Assembly (NCBI GenBank): GCA_014529385.2
Contig: CM043942.1
Location: 3,080,501 to 3,140,500, forward strand
Direction of reading: 5' to 3'
DNA from: Adiantum capillus-veneris
Lineage: Eukaryota > Streptophyta > Polypodiopsida > Polypodiales > Pteridaceae
Length of the DNA: 60,000 nt
Translations under genes and position numbers: made by a program
Shown here: one piece after another, positions 11,473-23,507 of the stretch
Position numbering within the stretch: the first letter of the stretch is position 1
How the letters are laid out: each line of letters opens with the position of its first letter
Notes under the pieces: generated by a model
Seen by the model: only the letters and a program-made list of their open reading frames with translations
What the model was told of the DNA's origin: nothing
Databases searched by the model: none

Positions 11473-12440
11473 CTATTTAGTTTCCAATGGTGCGTCATAT
11501 TGAAGCTTTATAATCCATAACTTTTTCTCAACCATTTCAATGTACATTGGTGGCCATTTGAAATCCATACATAGTGACAACTTCATTTCCCTTTGACTGA
11601 GATTGTCATGCTTAGTTGTTTCTCCACATGCAAGGTCAATACATAAGGTCCGATGGTTTGATTCCGAGGTCCATTGGCCAAACATAAAACTCTTTATGCA
11701 ATACATGATGGCTTCGGAGAGTAGAATATAGTCAATCACACTATCCTTATTATGTTTTCTATATGTAAATCCATCGGTTCCACTCCACAAAGATACACCA
11801 TTGGCAATGAGCGTACTCTTGCTATTACACATGTGTATACTTAACATTCCATAGTGATCCAGGCTCTTTCTCATCCATTGAAGTACGATCATACAAGTGA
11901 ACTTCCTCAAACTCCCTTGAAATGTATGGCATAGCAAATTGTTGAGTATCATGTTGCAATGTTTTTATACGAGCATTCATATCCCCAAAGACAATAACAT
12001 CACCTTCACCTTTGAAATAATCAAATTTCCTCTTCTAAATAAAAAAATGTTTGATCTCTATACATGCAAGCATAAAAGGGGGAATCATGATGAGGAATGT
12101 AGCAACCGGCTACAAAAATGGATGCTCATTTTGGTGTCATAATTTTCAGCCACACATAACGTTTGTACTTGTCATCTTTCACAATTGATACAAAACCTTC
12201 CAATCCTTCTTAACTATACATGTCACCCCTCCTTTCCTTCTTTGTTGCTTGAGATTCTTTCACCACATCAATGAATGTAGATTGTGATCCTCCAAGCCAT
12301 TAATCCTTTGTGTATCATGCTCCCAAGTTTCAACAAGAAGTACAATATCAGCTTTGCTTGTTAGTTCATCAATGCCAACCCCCGCATTCCATGGGTATCC
12401 ATTGCAATTCCAAAAGCATATTTTCAATTGTAACTCGGTC
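11473..12440 (-). pseudogene. LINE ORF2 endonuclease (EEP) domain, broken
   Basis: The apurinic-type endonuclease nicks target DNA to prime reverse transcription. Recognisable blocks on the minus strand, in order: YPWNAGVG near 12400, DIVLLVETW near 12340, FVAGCYIPHHDSPFY near 12090, GDVIVFGDMNAR near 11990, and SVIDYILLSEA with SNHRTLCIDLACG near 11730-11630. The last should read SDHR, so the catalytic Asp appears as Asn. Several frame changes separate the N-terminal blocks. The final 11952-11473 segment is open. Confidence 0.7.
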
Positions 12441-12457
12441 TTATAGGTTGCATATTC

Positions 12458-13378
12458 CTATTTGCTCGAGGGACTTGCCTCCTCCTTGGGCACATTTTCT
12501 TTGTGAGAGATCTCCTTGTTTTTCTTATTCCTTTCCTCATATGCCTTGCCACACATATTTTGTTGCTTAATAGTGTGATCTTCACATACAAAACATTTTG
12601 TATCCCTCAAACAGATCCCATTATTATCAAGGATAATCTTTTGTTTGGTCTCCTCTGGCATAGTGCATACAACTGGCCGTTCTCTCGAGTGAGGAGCTCC
12701 TTGCTTACCTACTCTTATGTGCTCCATAGACCATAACTTCAGACATGCCAAAGTGGGTTTTGAAAAAAATCTTAATAATGGCAAGAGAAGGAGGTGTCTC
12801 TAACTTCTCTTTGAGAATTCCACGAATAACAATGTTTTTGGAAATTCGCTCCCGTTCCTTCAACTCCTCTAGATCCACATTCTCAACATTCTTTGTTTGA
12901 GCCATAGCTTGCGTGAGGGAGGAATTAGGAATCACATTGCTACCACATACATCAGTCCAAGATTCTTTTGTGCATACGTTTTTCATGTCGCATACATCCC
13001 AACTCATGGTGTCAAATTTCTCCTCTTTCAATACATGGTCATACTCTATTTTGCTCATTTGATCCTTCAAAACATTCAACTCTAGAAGAGAGTGTTTACA
13101 TTCCTTGACTTCCTTTTCAAGTTGCATAAAATGTGTTGTTTGCATCTCAAGTGTCCTCTTGAGATTCTCATACTCAACCACAAGAACCCTTAGCGTGACT
13201 CATCCATTGCAAGTGCCCGTAAGTCTTCACCTTGTTTGTTTACGGTCTCTTGCAATGATACCAAGTATGCCATGATCATGGTTTTTGATGTCGTTGATTG
13301 AGTGGTTGTGTTGCTATCTCTACACTTAGGAGATTTTGGATCATTTTCTAGTGGACCTTGTTGAAGAAGAAGAACCAT
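12458..13378 (-). pseudogene. LINE ORF1 (RNA-binding protein), frameshifted
   Basis: ORF1 proteins coat LINE RNA. Three minus-strand segments join in order. 13378-13190 is an N-terminus with VSLQETVNKQGEDLRAL. 13181-12705 is a coiled coil (LKRTLEMQTTHFMQLEKEV) running into the RRM-like start ERERISKNIVIRGI. 12740-12458 has the C-terminal domain with RVGKQGAPHSRERPVV, ETKQKIILDNNGI and a DHTIKQQ block. The breaks lie near 13185 and 12720. The arrangement of coiled coil, RRM and CTD matches L1-type ORF1p. A cysteine knuckle is not evident. Confidence 0.6.
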
Positions 13379-13622
13379 TGCGAGTGTCCAAAGACATTGT
13401 ATGTAAAATAAGAGATGAGAGTCAACTTTCCTGAACTTGTTTACTTCAAAAATTTTGCTATAGAAATGCCTTCTATAACTCTAAAAACTTCTCTTTACAT
13501 CAAATGCGTAGAGGGTGTGGTGCTCTTTGATTGAGGCTATAGATCACCAAATTAGAGTTTGGATGAAGAAGTTATGATCAAAAGAGTGAATTGTTGTCTA
13601 CTAGGTCAAAAAATGGCTACAC

Positions 13623-13623
<1 letters not shown>

Positions 13624-13686
<63 letters not shown>
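13624..13686. repeat. (GA)n microsatellite
   Basis: An uninterrupted GA run of about 62 bp. Confidence 0.97.
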
Positions 13687-13688
<2 letters not shown>

Positions 13689-14063
13689 CCATTATCATCG
13701 TCGGAGGTCAAATATGACCTATGGGACCAAGAAAGCGTATGTACAAAAGGGGCTCCTCTGGCTAAGGGTACATGTCTACAAAGACACAAACATACTTGAG
13801 TTGAGAGGGGGTTAGAGCCTCACTAATCCATATTGTCGTGCCCTTGAGAAGACGTGTTTACTTTAGGAGTGCCATGTGGTCCTCTTTGGTCTTGGAAAAA
13901 GGGATCCCTTGATTGGTGTAAGGATCACGATCTACAAACTCGATAGTGGGAATGTCGAACTTGACGGAATGGATAGCTTTGTTGAGCTTGGTTGGGTAGC
14001 GGGAAATTCATCGCTCTCCTCCCACCAAGTTGGGGTCAATCCACCAATGCATACAATTTGTGA
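13687..14063. other. Flank of copia-1, no gene recognised
   Basis: This stretch and 19457 onward were contiguous before copia-1 inserted. No protein is recognised here. Confidence 0.4.
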
Positions 14064-14760
14064 TGTTAAGTATGGAGCCTGATTTACCCCTTGTAATTTT
14101 CTATATTAAAAACGCACATTTGTAAGGCCCCCATTATGAGGAGAAGCCATCGTGCGTGAAGAAAAATCACTCATCGAAAAACAAAATCACTCGCCGGAAA
14201 CCAAAATTTTCACGTCGGAATATTCCTTTTCGCCGGAATATTATGACTAGACGGCAGTCGAAAAGTGGTTGAAAAATGGCCGTCCTTTGGCCGGTGGCCG
14301 GTAGTCAATGGCCGGTGACCGATTTCAAATGAGGACTTGTCTTCTCAAGGGCTGCCACACATGGGTGGATTGGAGGGTTCAATTTGGACTTATCTACACA
14401 AGGGCGGCTACACATGGCCGCCTCTCATGAGAGAGTGTAGCCCTTTTGACCTATAAAGGGAGGCCATTTCTACACACATTTCATAGTGTGAAGTTGATGC
14501 AACAAGGTGGGTGTGAGGTGGTGAGAGTGAAGCAAGACGGGAGCTCTATTAAGGGTATAATCCCTTTGTAACCTACTTCTTGTTTGAAGTACTAAAGCCA
14601 TCAAGTGGCTGTTTCCCGTGGATGTAGCCCACATTGGGTGAACCACGTATATATTGTGTACTCTCTCTCTCTCTACTCTATAATCTCGTGTGTGAAAATT
14701 ATATCTCTCCATTAAGTAATTTACTCAATTATCTACTTAGCTACGTCATTTTTTCTAACA
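14064..14760 (+). repeat. Copia-1 5' LTR
   Basis: The 697 bp LTR starts TGTTA and ends TAACA. A TATA-like TATAAA lies at 14452-14457, downstream of GC-rich blocks (GGCGGCTACACATGG). It differs from the 3' LTR at several percent of sites in the parts compared by eye, mostly transitions, so the insertion is old. Confidence 0.92.
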
Positions 14761-14762
14761 AC

Positions 14763-14780
14763 TGGTATCAGAGAGCAAGG
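14763..14780 (+). other. Copia-1 primer binding site (initiator Met tRNA type)
   Basis: TGGTATCAGAG follows the LTR by two bases and is the standard plant copia PBS complementary to the 3' end of initiator methionine tRNA. Confidence 0.9.
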
Positions 14781-14835
14781 TTTGCTCATAGCTAAATTAT
14801 CTCAAGGAGAGGATTCCTTGAATTGAGTGGGAGTA

Positions 14836-17800
14836 ATGGCGGAGGAAGGGAATCTCAAGATCAATAAGTTCAATGGAAAAAACTACCAACATTGGAAGAC
14901 ACAGATTGAAGACTATCTCTACCAGAAGGACCTCTATTTGACACTAAGTGGTCTTGTAAAGAAGCCCGCAACGATGGAAGATGAAGCATGGATTGTGCTT
15001 GATCGAAAGGCACTGGGAACAATCCGGTTAAACTTGGCGTCAACGATGGCCTTCAATGTTTCGGAGATGAAGACCATGGAAGACTTGATGAAGTCACTTG
15101 ACAACTTCTACGAGAAACCATCGGCATCTAACAAGGTATTTCTCATGAAGCGCTTCTTCAGTCTAAAGATGTCAGAGAATGGTTCAGTTGCAGAACACTT
15201 AAATGACTTTAACACCAACATAAGTCAAGTTCAATCGGTGAAAATAAATTTCGATGACGAAGTGTAAGCTCTCCTCGTACTACTATCGTCCCTACCGGAT
15301 AGTTGGGACAGCCTTGTGATGGATGTAAGTAATCCTATTTCTAGCACAAATACTCTTAAGTTTGACGATGTTGTGGGTGTTCTCTTAAGCAAGGAAATAC
15401 GAAGGAGAAACACATGAGAATCATCAAGTGCTGCAATGTCAGTGGAAACAAGAGGAAGGCCTAAGGAGAGGTTCAAAAACCAAAAGAGTCGTGATCGCTC
15501 AAGACGGAGAAAGTCACACACAAAGTCAGTTCTTGAATGTTGAAACTGCGGCAAGAAGGGCCACGTCAAGAAGGATTGGTGGTCCAAGAAGAAGAAGGAG
15601 TCGTAGTCTGAAGACAACAAGTCAAAATCGGAGGCCAATGTGGTAGGTAAAGTAGAGCAAGATGCTCTAATTCTCTCATTAGACAATGTGTCTAATTCCT
15701 GGATAGTAGATTCCGCGGCTTCATTCCACGCGACACCACACAAGCAACATTTCCAAGATTACACCAAAGGTAATTTTGGACATGTACACTTGGGAGATGA
15801 CGAAGCTTGTGAAATTGTCGGCAAAGGTACAGTTTGTGTCAAAACTGCTAACAAAAATGAATGGAAGTTTAAAGATGTTAGGCATGTTCCTTCTCTTCGC
15901 AAAAAATTTATCTCTATAGGACAATTGGACGATGAAGGTCACAAAATTTCATTCGAAAGCAAACGGTGGAAGATCTCAAAGGGATCTTTGGTGGTTGCCA
16001 AGGGAGAAAAAGCCCGTACACTTTACTTGTGTACTGTTAGCACACAATTTTCAACTTGTGCAAAGGTACGGAAGTCGACATTGCGGTGTGGCACTATTAG
16101 CTTGGGTATATGAGTGCCAAAGGAATGCAAATCCTTTAAACAAAGAATCTTCTACCAGGTTTGAAAGAAGTGGACTTAGAGTTCTGGGAAGATTGTGTTT
16201 ATGGTAAACAAAAGAGGGTAAAATTTCAAAAATTAAAAAATTAAAGAAAATATAAAAAACTTGAGTTGGTTCATTCTGATGTTTGGGGTCCTGCAAGTAC
16301 ACCATCACTTGGTGGCTCATTGTATTATGTAACGTTCATAGACTATGCGACTAGGAAAACATGGGTTTATGTCATGAAGAATAAATCCGATGTGGTTTCC
16401 ATATTTCAAAGGTGGAAAGCCTTTGTGGAGAATGAAGCAGGTACCAAGGTTAAATGCCTCAGATCCGACAATGGAGGTGACTATTGCAGCCAAGCTTTTG
16501 AAAACTTTTGTGCTAGCACTAGCATTCGGAGGCAAAAGACAACCCCAAGGACACCTAACAAAATGGGATTTTAGAAAGGATGAATAGGACAATCATGGAA
16601 TGAGCACGAAGCATGCGGCTACATGCAAGCCTATTGCTTGAGCTTTGGGCAGAAGCGGTAATTACGTCTGTGTACTTAATCAACCGGTCACCCTCAACGG
16701 CATTGGATGGGGGAGTTTCAGAAGAGACATGGACATGTAAACCGGTGAATTATGAATTTCTCAAAGTGTTTGGGTGTGAGGCTTTCATGCACATAGATAG
16801 AAGCCTAAGATAAAAGCTAGATGCAAAGTCCAAAAAGTGTTTCTTTATTGGCTATGGAGAAGATAACTTTAGGTATCACCTATGGAATCCTGAAGATGGT
16901 AAAATCTTCAAGAGTAGGGATGTAATTTTTAACGAACAAAATATGTACAAAGATTACTTGGAAAGAAAACAAACAAAAGAAAGAGATGATGAGTACATGG
17001 AGCTTGAGGATGGTGAAGACTCAAGGACTGCAAACGGTGACAATATGCAACAACGTCAACCAAATGAGGAGCCCCAACCTATTCCCCGAAGATCTACAAG
17101 AGCAAGTAGACCTCCAGAAAGGTTCGTTCCTTCAACCATCTCTTGATCTCATATTCTGGAGAGCCGGAATCATAGGAAGAAGCTATGCAACACGAATCCA
17201 AAGAAGAATGGATGAAGAGCATGCAAGTGGAGATGGACTCATTACATCACAACTAAACATGGGAGTGGGTTGAGTTACCTAAAGGTAAGCGGACACTTCA
17301 AAACAAATGGGTGTATAAGCTGAAGGAGGAAGAAGGTGGGAAGAAAAAGTACAAGTCTAGGCTTGTGGTAAAAGGGTTTTCTCAAAAGAAAAGTATTGAC
17401 TTCAATGAAATATTTTCTCCTGTTGTGAAAATGAACTTAATTAGGCTTGTCTTAAGCCTTGTGGCTGGTCATGATCTAAATCTTGAGCAAATGGATGTAA
17501 ATACGAAATTCTCTCACGGTGACTTAGAGGAGGAAATTACATGCTTCCATCAAAGGGGTAAGAAGTAAAAGGTAAGGAGAAAGTGGTTTGCAGATTAAAG
17601 AAGAGCTTGTATGGTCTAAAGCAAGCATCAAGACAATGGTACTTGAAGTTCGATCGATGGATGTTGGATCATGGATTCACAAGATGCAACTTGGATGAAT
17701 ACGTTTACATGAAGAATTTGGGAGATGGGAAGTTCATCATCCTAACGTTGTATGTTGGTGACATGCTGATTGCAAGTGCTAACATGCAAGACATCAAAGA

Positions 17801-18707
17801 CCTAAAAGAGGAGCTGTCTAAATCTTTTTCAATGAAAGATTTAGGTGCTGCAAAGAGGATACTTGGTATAAAGATATCAAGGGACAGGACGAAGAAGACA
17901 ATAAAGCTATCTCAAGAGGATTACATCAAGAAGGTACTAGAAAGGTTTGCAATGCAAAATGCAAAAATGGTTTCTACACCTTTGGCTGGTCACTTTAAAC
18001 TAACCAAGAAGATGTGTCCTAAGACACAAGAGGAGATAGCCTATATGTCTAAAGTTCCATATGCTGCAGTGGTAGGTTCTCTTATGTATGCTATGGTCTG
18101 GACAAGGCTAGACATTGCACATGTAATGGGAGTTGTAAGTAGGTTCATGGATAGCCCAGCTAAAGAGCACTGGCAAGCTGTGAAGTGGATTCTTAGGTCT
18201 CTAAAAGGGACAACAACAAATGCTTTGTATTTTGGAGGAACTGATATTTTTCTAGAAGGGTATGCTGATGCAGACATGGCAGGTGACAAAGATACTCGAA
18301 GGAGCACTACTGGCTATGTATTCATGGTTGGAGGCACAACAATAAGCTGGGCTTCAAAGCTGCAAAAAGTGGTCTCACTTTCTACCAAGGAAGAAAAGTA
18401 TGTAGCAATGACGGAGGCAAGCAAAGAAATTCTGTGGCTTCACAAATTCTTAGAAGAGCTTGAATTCAAACAAGACAATTGTGTCTTGTACGGTGATAGC
18501 CAAAGCGCTATCCATCTTGCAAAGAACTCAGCCTCTCATTCAAGGACAAAGCACATTGAGGTGAGATATCACTTCATACGCACTCTTTTGGAAGAGGGAC
18601 AACTAAAGCTAGGAAAGGTGCATACAAGTGAAAATCCTATAGAAATGTTTATAAAGGTGGTTTATAAGGAGAAGTTGAGCTTTTGCTCATCTTGCATTCA
18701 AGGATAA
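14836..18707 (+). pseudogene. Copia-1 gag-pol, multiply broken
   Basis: The ATG at 14836 opens Gag (KINKFNGKNYQHWK). Stops follow at 15265 (a CGA in copia-2), 15416, 15541 (inside the zinc knuckle, C-stop-NCGKKGHVKKD, whose last Cys is Trp) and 15604. The protease block is IVDSAASFHATP, with Ala in place of the usual Gly. Integrase at 16266-16574 has HSDVWGP, FIDYATRK and SDNGGDY. RT starts near 17280 (KSRLVVKGFSQKK) and continues at 17583 (KKSLYGLKQASRQW). Its active site reads YVGDM where YVDDM is expected. RNase H (EGYADADMAGD, SQSAIHLAKN) runs to about 18690. The 17583-18707 segment is the longest open part, at 374 residues. This copy is not functional. Confidence 0.9.
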
Positions 18708-18767
18708 GAAGCCAGGATGGAAAGCAGTCATAGGTTTGGTTTGGAGATCAGTCTCCAAGTGGGAGAT

Positions 18768-19456
18768 TGTTAAGTATGGAGTCTGATTTACCCCTTGTAA
18801 TGTTCTGTATTAAAAACACACATTTGTAAAGCCCCCATTATGAGGAGAAGCCATCGTGCGTGAAGAAAAATCACTTGCCGAAAAACAAAATCACTCACTG
18901 GAAACCAAAATTTTCACGCTGGAATATTCCTTTTCGCTGTAATATTATGGTCGGACGGCGATCGAAAAGTGGTCGGTCATTTGGCCGATTGGCTGGTGGC
19001 CGAATTCAATGGTCGGTGGCTGATTTCAAAGGAGGACTTGTCTTCTCAAGGGCGGCCACACATGGGCGGATTGGAGGGTCAGATTTGGACTTATCTACAC
19101 AAGGGCGGCTACACATGGCTGCCTCTCATGAGAGAGGGCAGCCCTTTTGGCCTATAAAAGGAGGCCATTTCTTCACACATTTCCAGTGAAGTTGAGGCAA
19201 CAAGGTGGGTGTGAGGTGGTGAGAGTGAAACAAAGTGGGAACTCTATTAAGGGTATAATCCCTTTGTAACCTACTTCTTGTTTGAATTACTAAAGCCATT
19301 AAGTGGTTGCTTTCTCGTGGATGTAGCCCACATTGGGTGAACCACGTATATCATGTTACTCTTCTCTCTAATCTATAATCTCTTGTGTGTGAAAATTATC
19401 TCTCTCACTAAGTAATCTACTCAATTATCTATTTAGCTATGTCATATTTCCTAACA
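18768..19456 (+). repeat. Copia-1 3' LTR
   Basis: The 689 bp LTR is preceded by the polypurine stretch AAGTGGGAGAT. It starts TGTTAAG and ends CTAACA. A TATAAAA box lies at 19153-19159. Confidence 0.92.
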
Positions 19457-20326
<870 letters not shown>

Positions 20327-20358
20327 CTAGTCCTCCGGAGCTGCAGTGATCTCTGTGG

Positions 20359-20359
<1 letters not shown>

Positions 20360-20426
<67 letters not shown>
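20360..20426. repeat. (GA)n microsatellite
   Basis: A GA run of about 66 bp, followed by a short GATA-like stretch. Confidence 0.97.
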
Positions 20427-20429
<3 letters not shown>

Positions 20430-21355
20430 ATAGATAGATAGAGAGAGATGGATTGGAATAAAAAACAGTCTCTCTGAAAAGCTTGCTCCAATTGCTTAAT
20501 GAGCGAGCATTTTTAGTAAAATATGGTAGCTAGAGATTATTTTTAAAAAGCTCACTCAAAAAGATGTCGCGAAAACTAGTGTAGGGGTCACACACAAAGC
20601 GAGCGGTAGAGACCTGCAAGTAGAGACGACGGCCTAACGGCTAACCCGAAAGCAACAAGACTTTATTGGAAGCTTACCCTAGTCTAGGAGACCAGTCTTA
20701 GATAGCCAAAGGCAGTGGGAAACCATCAGGAAAAACCCTAATTCCCAGAAACCCGCAAGAGGCCACCAAATGGGAAATCGGCGAAACGGTGACCAAATGC
20801 TACCAAAATTCATGGGTAGGAGCATCTCGACATGCTCGACAAGTCTATATGACCCGCATGACCAAAAAGTGACCCGAAGCGGCACTAAACCTCAGAAATG
20901 GCATCAGACACACAAAGCGTCAAAATGCACTTGCGGCCAAACCGCAAGTCCGTTTGCCACCAACCGTTTGCCACCAAACTTCACGAGCGGCTTTCCTAGA
21001 CCATCAACAACCAAGTCCTATGGTGGAAGACCACCACAAATCATCAAAGGTATGTAAACGCAACCACGGGTGCTTTTAGAGCGACAAATTGCCAAATGGA
21101 GCTCCGGTGAAGCCAAAGTCGACAAAAACCATATGGCAAGGATCCCCAAGGGATTGGGAAGCTATGGAGACCAACATCGAAAAATTTCATCGCCAAAAAC
21201 CACTCCAAAATTCACAAAACGGCTCAGAGGCTTTGAAGTCCACATAGGGAGTTATACTCTATCCATTTGACTTTTTTGTTGAAATTAGGCTCAAACGGGA
21301 CTTAGGGGGGCAAAGGGCAAGCACTGGGAGCACTAGCACTAAAAAAAATCACCAT
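20427..21355 (+). other. Leader-like sequence upstream of the palindrome repeats
   Basis: No protein is recognised on either strand. GC content is higher than in the AT-rich flanks, with a short duplicated block (CCGTTTGCCACCAA) near 20950-20975. It is probably the 5' part of the internal region of the element ending at 26761. No 5' LTR or primer binding site was found. Confidence 0.3.
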
Positions 21356-21384
21356 GAGACATCCTACGCCGCGTAGGATGTCTC
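21356..21384. promoter_or_regulatory. Palindrome copy 1 (13 bp arms, 3 bp spacer)
   Basis: GAGACATCCTACG, a CCG spacer, then the exact inverse complement. The arms are one base longer than in the other copies. The function is unknown. Confidence 0.7.
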
Positions 21385-21644
21385 AAGGGCACTTTTTGGC
21401 ACAAACCTCAACAATTTTTGTCATACACATGTTCTGAATGACATTTACAAGCCATACACCAAGTTTCATCACATTTGGACCAGATTTGACCTCATATGCA
21501 TGGAAAAACGTAAAGTTAGGGCATAGAGGCAATAATGGACCATTGACCTACCAAATCTTGTCCAAATCTCATGAAACTTGCACAACACACTCACATACAC
21601 ATCAGCAAACAATCTGTATGGTCAGGGAGAAAAAAGGAAGAAAT

Positions 21645-21668
21645 AGACATCATACGCGTAGGATGTCT
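21645..21668. promoter_or_regulatory. Palindrome copy 2 (one mismatch)
   Basis: The left arm reads AGACATCATACG, one base off the consensus AGACATCCTACG. The right arm is intact. Confidence 0.65.
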
Positions 21669-21929
21669 AATGGACCTTTTTGGCATGGAAGGGATGTTTT
21701 ATTGTTCCAAATCTAATTAACTCATCATCAAGAGCCCATATGACAAGTTTGAAGCCATTCTAATCACTTTTGACCCCCAACACCTTCAAGATACACTTTT
21801 TGAGCCCAAAAACACCCCACAAAGCCTTACAAGCATCAAATCTTGTCCAAATTCAAATCAAAGAACAGGGCCATGTTCCATAGGCCAAGGACAACCCACA
21901 GAACAAGTTTCATGCAATTCTGATGAAAA

Positions 21930-21953
21930 AGACATCCTACGCGTAGGATGTCT
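21930..21953. promoter_or_regulatory. Palindrome copy 3 (perfect 24 bp)
   Basis: The half-site AGACATCCTACG is followed directly by its inverse complement with no spacer. ACGCGT sits at the centre. Confidence 0.7.
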
Positions 21954-22216
21954 CCAGCATAAATTTAGCCTTCTATGCAAGGAATGACATCATGGGAGCC
22001 AATACCATGGTGCAATGAGCCCATATACCAATTTTCAACCCATTTGGACATCAATTGCTACCTATGATGGACATTCTACCCAAATTGTGACCTAAAGCCT
22101 GAATCAGCAGCCCAAAAATCCACTTTTTGATATCCAAATTCAAATCCAAGCATATAGCCATGTTCCATGAGCCTTACACTACCTGCATGTCAAGTATGAA
22201 CCAATTCTGATGAAAA

Positions 22217-22240
22217 AGACATCCTACGCGTAGGATGTCT
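22217..22240. promoter_or_regulatory. Palindrome copy 4 (perfect 24 bp)
   Basis: Identical to copy 3, and 121 bp upstream of the ATG at 22362. Confidence 0.7.
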
Positions 22241-22361
22241 AAATAGAATTTTTTGGCCAGATTTGCACTGTGAGCACATGCACAGCTTCACAATTTCCTT
22301 TTAAGCTATAATTTCAATTTTCAAGTCATTTGGATAAGTAAAACTCAGTTTCGCAGCTAAT

Positions 22362-23507
22362 ATGGAAAAAAATGCTAACTTTGGATTACTGAGTGCAACA
22401 GGATCTATGGCAGCCTCGAAGTCACCGGCAAAGAAGAAAAGAATGACAATCAAATATTATCTGGATGAGGTGGAACCCTTTGTCATTCCAGAAGGAACAT
22501 TAAAGCCCACCAGCACCTGGATACAAGAGGATCTGTTAGAGTCCAATGACCTAAGGATCTACCAGGGAGTGTTCAAAGACAATGAAGGCAATGTAATAGA
22601 GCTGCCAATGCTGCCAAGAGAGCTCAATGAATTTGTACGAAGCAAAATCGCCGGCTACTTGGAGAAAATTGACCTCCATAACTACTTCGAAGCGATACCA
22701 GCAGGGGTGGACATCAAAAGATTATGGGAGTTTGTAACAAGCATCAAAGAGAATGGAGTGGCCAAGGTGACAGATTTACAAGGCAAACCAAATACAGAGA
22801 TCATAATCACGGAGCGGATTGTAGCCCATGCACTAGACCTCTCCAATCAAGGAGACAATGTAACAAAAAGAAGGGACGAAGTCCAGGTGTACAAAGAGAA
22901 AAAGGCCAATTACACCTTTGAAGACATTGCCAACCCAAAAGTGGAAATTATGTGCCAGTTGTACAACCAGTACTTCCACATGTGCACTAAGAGGCCACAG
23001 AAGTACAAGATTCCGCCAGGTGCAATTGCCACAACGTTTACTTGGGCAATGAAAAAAGGCACCCCAAAGATAATCAACTATGCGGCATACATACATGACA
23101 GCTTGGTAAAGATGGGCAACAAAAAGCCAACCTACATAGTGCCAGGAGAACTGATAACCAAGGTGGTTTATGCAGCACTACACGCTAAAGGAAGGTGGCC
23201 TGACCCACCATCTCAGAATGATTGGCTAAGGGTAAAAGAAGACAAGGAAGATGAGCCACAAAGAGCACCAAGGGTGGCTACGAGATTGAAGAGACAGTTA
23301 GAGCCAGTTGAAGAGGAGCAACCTGAGCAGAAGAAAGGAAAGAAGGAGTCTACTCAAGTGCCGGCCAAAGAAACCAGGTCTCAAAAAGCGGCAAGACTCG
23401 AGAGGCTGATGGAGATTTTCCAAGCAGAAAGAGCCCTCAAGGGTGATTTAAACGAACTATGGAAGCCATCTCTCGAGTCTATGTCCGGATCATCCAGACG
23501 AGTGTAG
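22362..23507 (+). CDS. Retroelement-borne Gag-like protein, N-terminal part (381 aa)
   Basis: The ATG at 22362 is the first in frame after the palindrome array. The protein is charged and mostly helical, with no zinc knuckle, no protease motif and no RT. Residues about 150-270 (RIVAHALDL, LYNQYFHMCTKRPQKYKIPP, IINYAAYIHDSLVKM, PGELITKVVYAAL) recall the layout of the plant retroelement domain annotated as putative plant transposon protein, but this is a weak pattern match. A basic, Lys/Glu-rich tail follows. The frame stops at TAG 23505-23507 and then stays open in the same frame (RDRFEDYIKNFEILDAAAEN), so the TAG may be a premature stop in one longer protein. Function unknown. It is probably a structural protein of the LTR element ending at 26761. 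Confidence 0.55.
   Translation: MEKNANFGLLSATGSMAASKSPAKKKRMTIKYYLDEVEPFVIPEGTLKPTSTWIQEDLLESNDLRIYQGVFKDNEGNVIELPMLPRELNEFVRSKIAGYLEKIDLHNYFEAIPAGVDIKRLWEFVTSIKENGVAKVTDLQGKPNTEIIITERIVAHALDLSNQGDNVTKRRDEVQVYKEKKANYTFEDIANPKVEIMCQLYNQYFHMCTKRPQKYKIPPGAIATTFTWAMKKGTPKIINYAAYIHDSLVKMGNKKPTYIVPGELITKVVYAALHAKGRWPDPPSQNDWLRVKEDKEDEPQRAPRVATRLKRQLEPVEEEQPEQKKGKKESTQVPAKETRSQKAARLERLMEIFQAERALKGDLNELWKPSLESMSGSSRRV

Larger units (their letters stand above)
10000..13390 (-). mobile_element. Degenerate LINE (non-LTR retrotransposon)
   Basis: Order on the minus strand is ORF1 (13378 to 12458), ORF2 endonuclease (about 12430 to 11473), reverse-transcriptase remnants (about 11254 to 10543) and ORF2 C-terminus (10513 to about 10000). 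All are broken by frameshifts and stops. The 3' end runs into the hAT relic without a clear poly(A) tail, so the copy is truncated or overprinted. Ends are estimates. Confidence 0.75.
14064..19456 (+). mobile_element. Copia-1: complete Ty1/copia retrotransposon, decayed
   Basis: The 5393 bp element is bounded by LTRs that begin TGTTAAG and end CTAACA. Flanks are TGTGA on the left (14059-14063) and TGTGC on the right (19457-19461), a 4-of-5 match expected from an old 5 bp target duplication. PBS, Gag, GAG-pre-integrase, integrase, RT and RNase H all occur in copia order, and the pol resembles TNT1-94. A second copy of the family, copia-2, occupies 30548-51789. Confidence 0.93.
21356..22361 (+). 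repeat. Tandem ~286 bp units each bearing a 24 bp palindrome
   Basis: Four palindromes at 21356-21384, 21645-21668, 21930-21953 and 22217-22240 are spaced 288, 285 and 287 bp apart. Between them the DNA is related but clearly diverged. Shared blocks include CAATTCTGATGAAAAAG just before palindromes 3 and 4, AGCCATGTTCCAT or GGCCATGTTCCAT about 70-75 bp before them, CACTTTTTGA, and TTTTTGGC just after palindromes 1, 2 and 4. The array ends about 120 bp before the ATG at 22362, so it lies in the presumed leader of that reading frame. Confidence 0.85.

Noticed and set aside
21356-22240. CRISPR-like array
   Set aside because: The repeats are palindromes spaced about 286 bp apart with related, not unique, spacers, in a eukaryotic genome.
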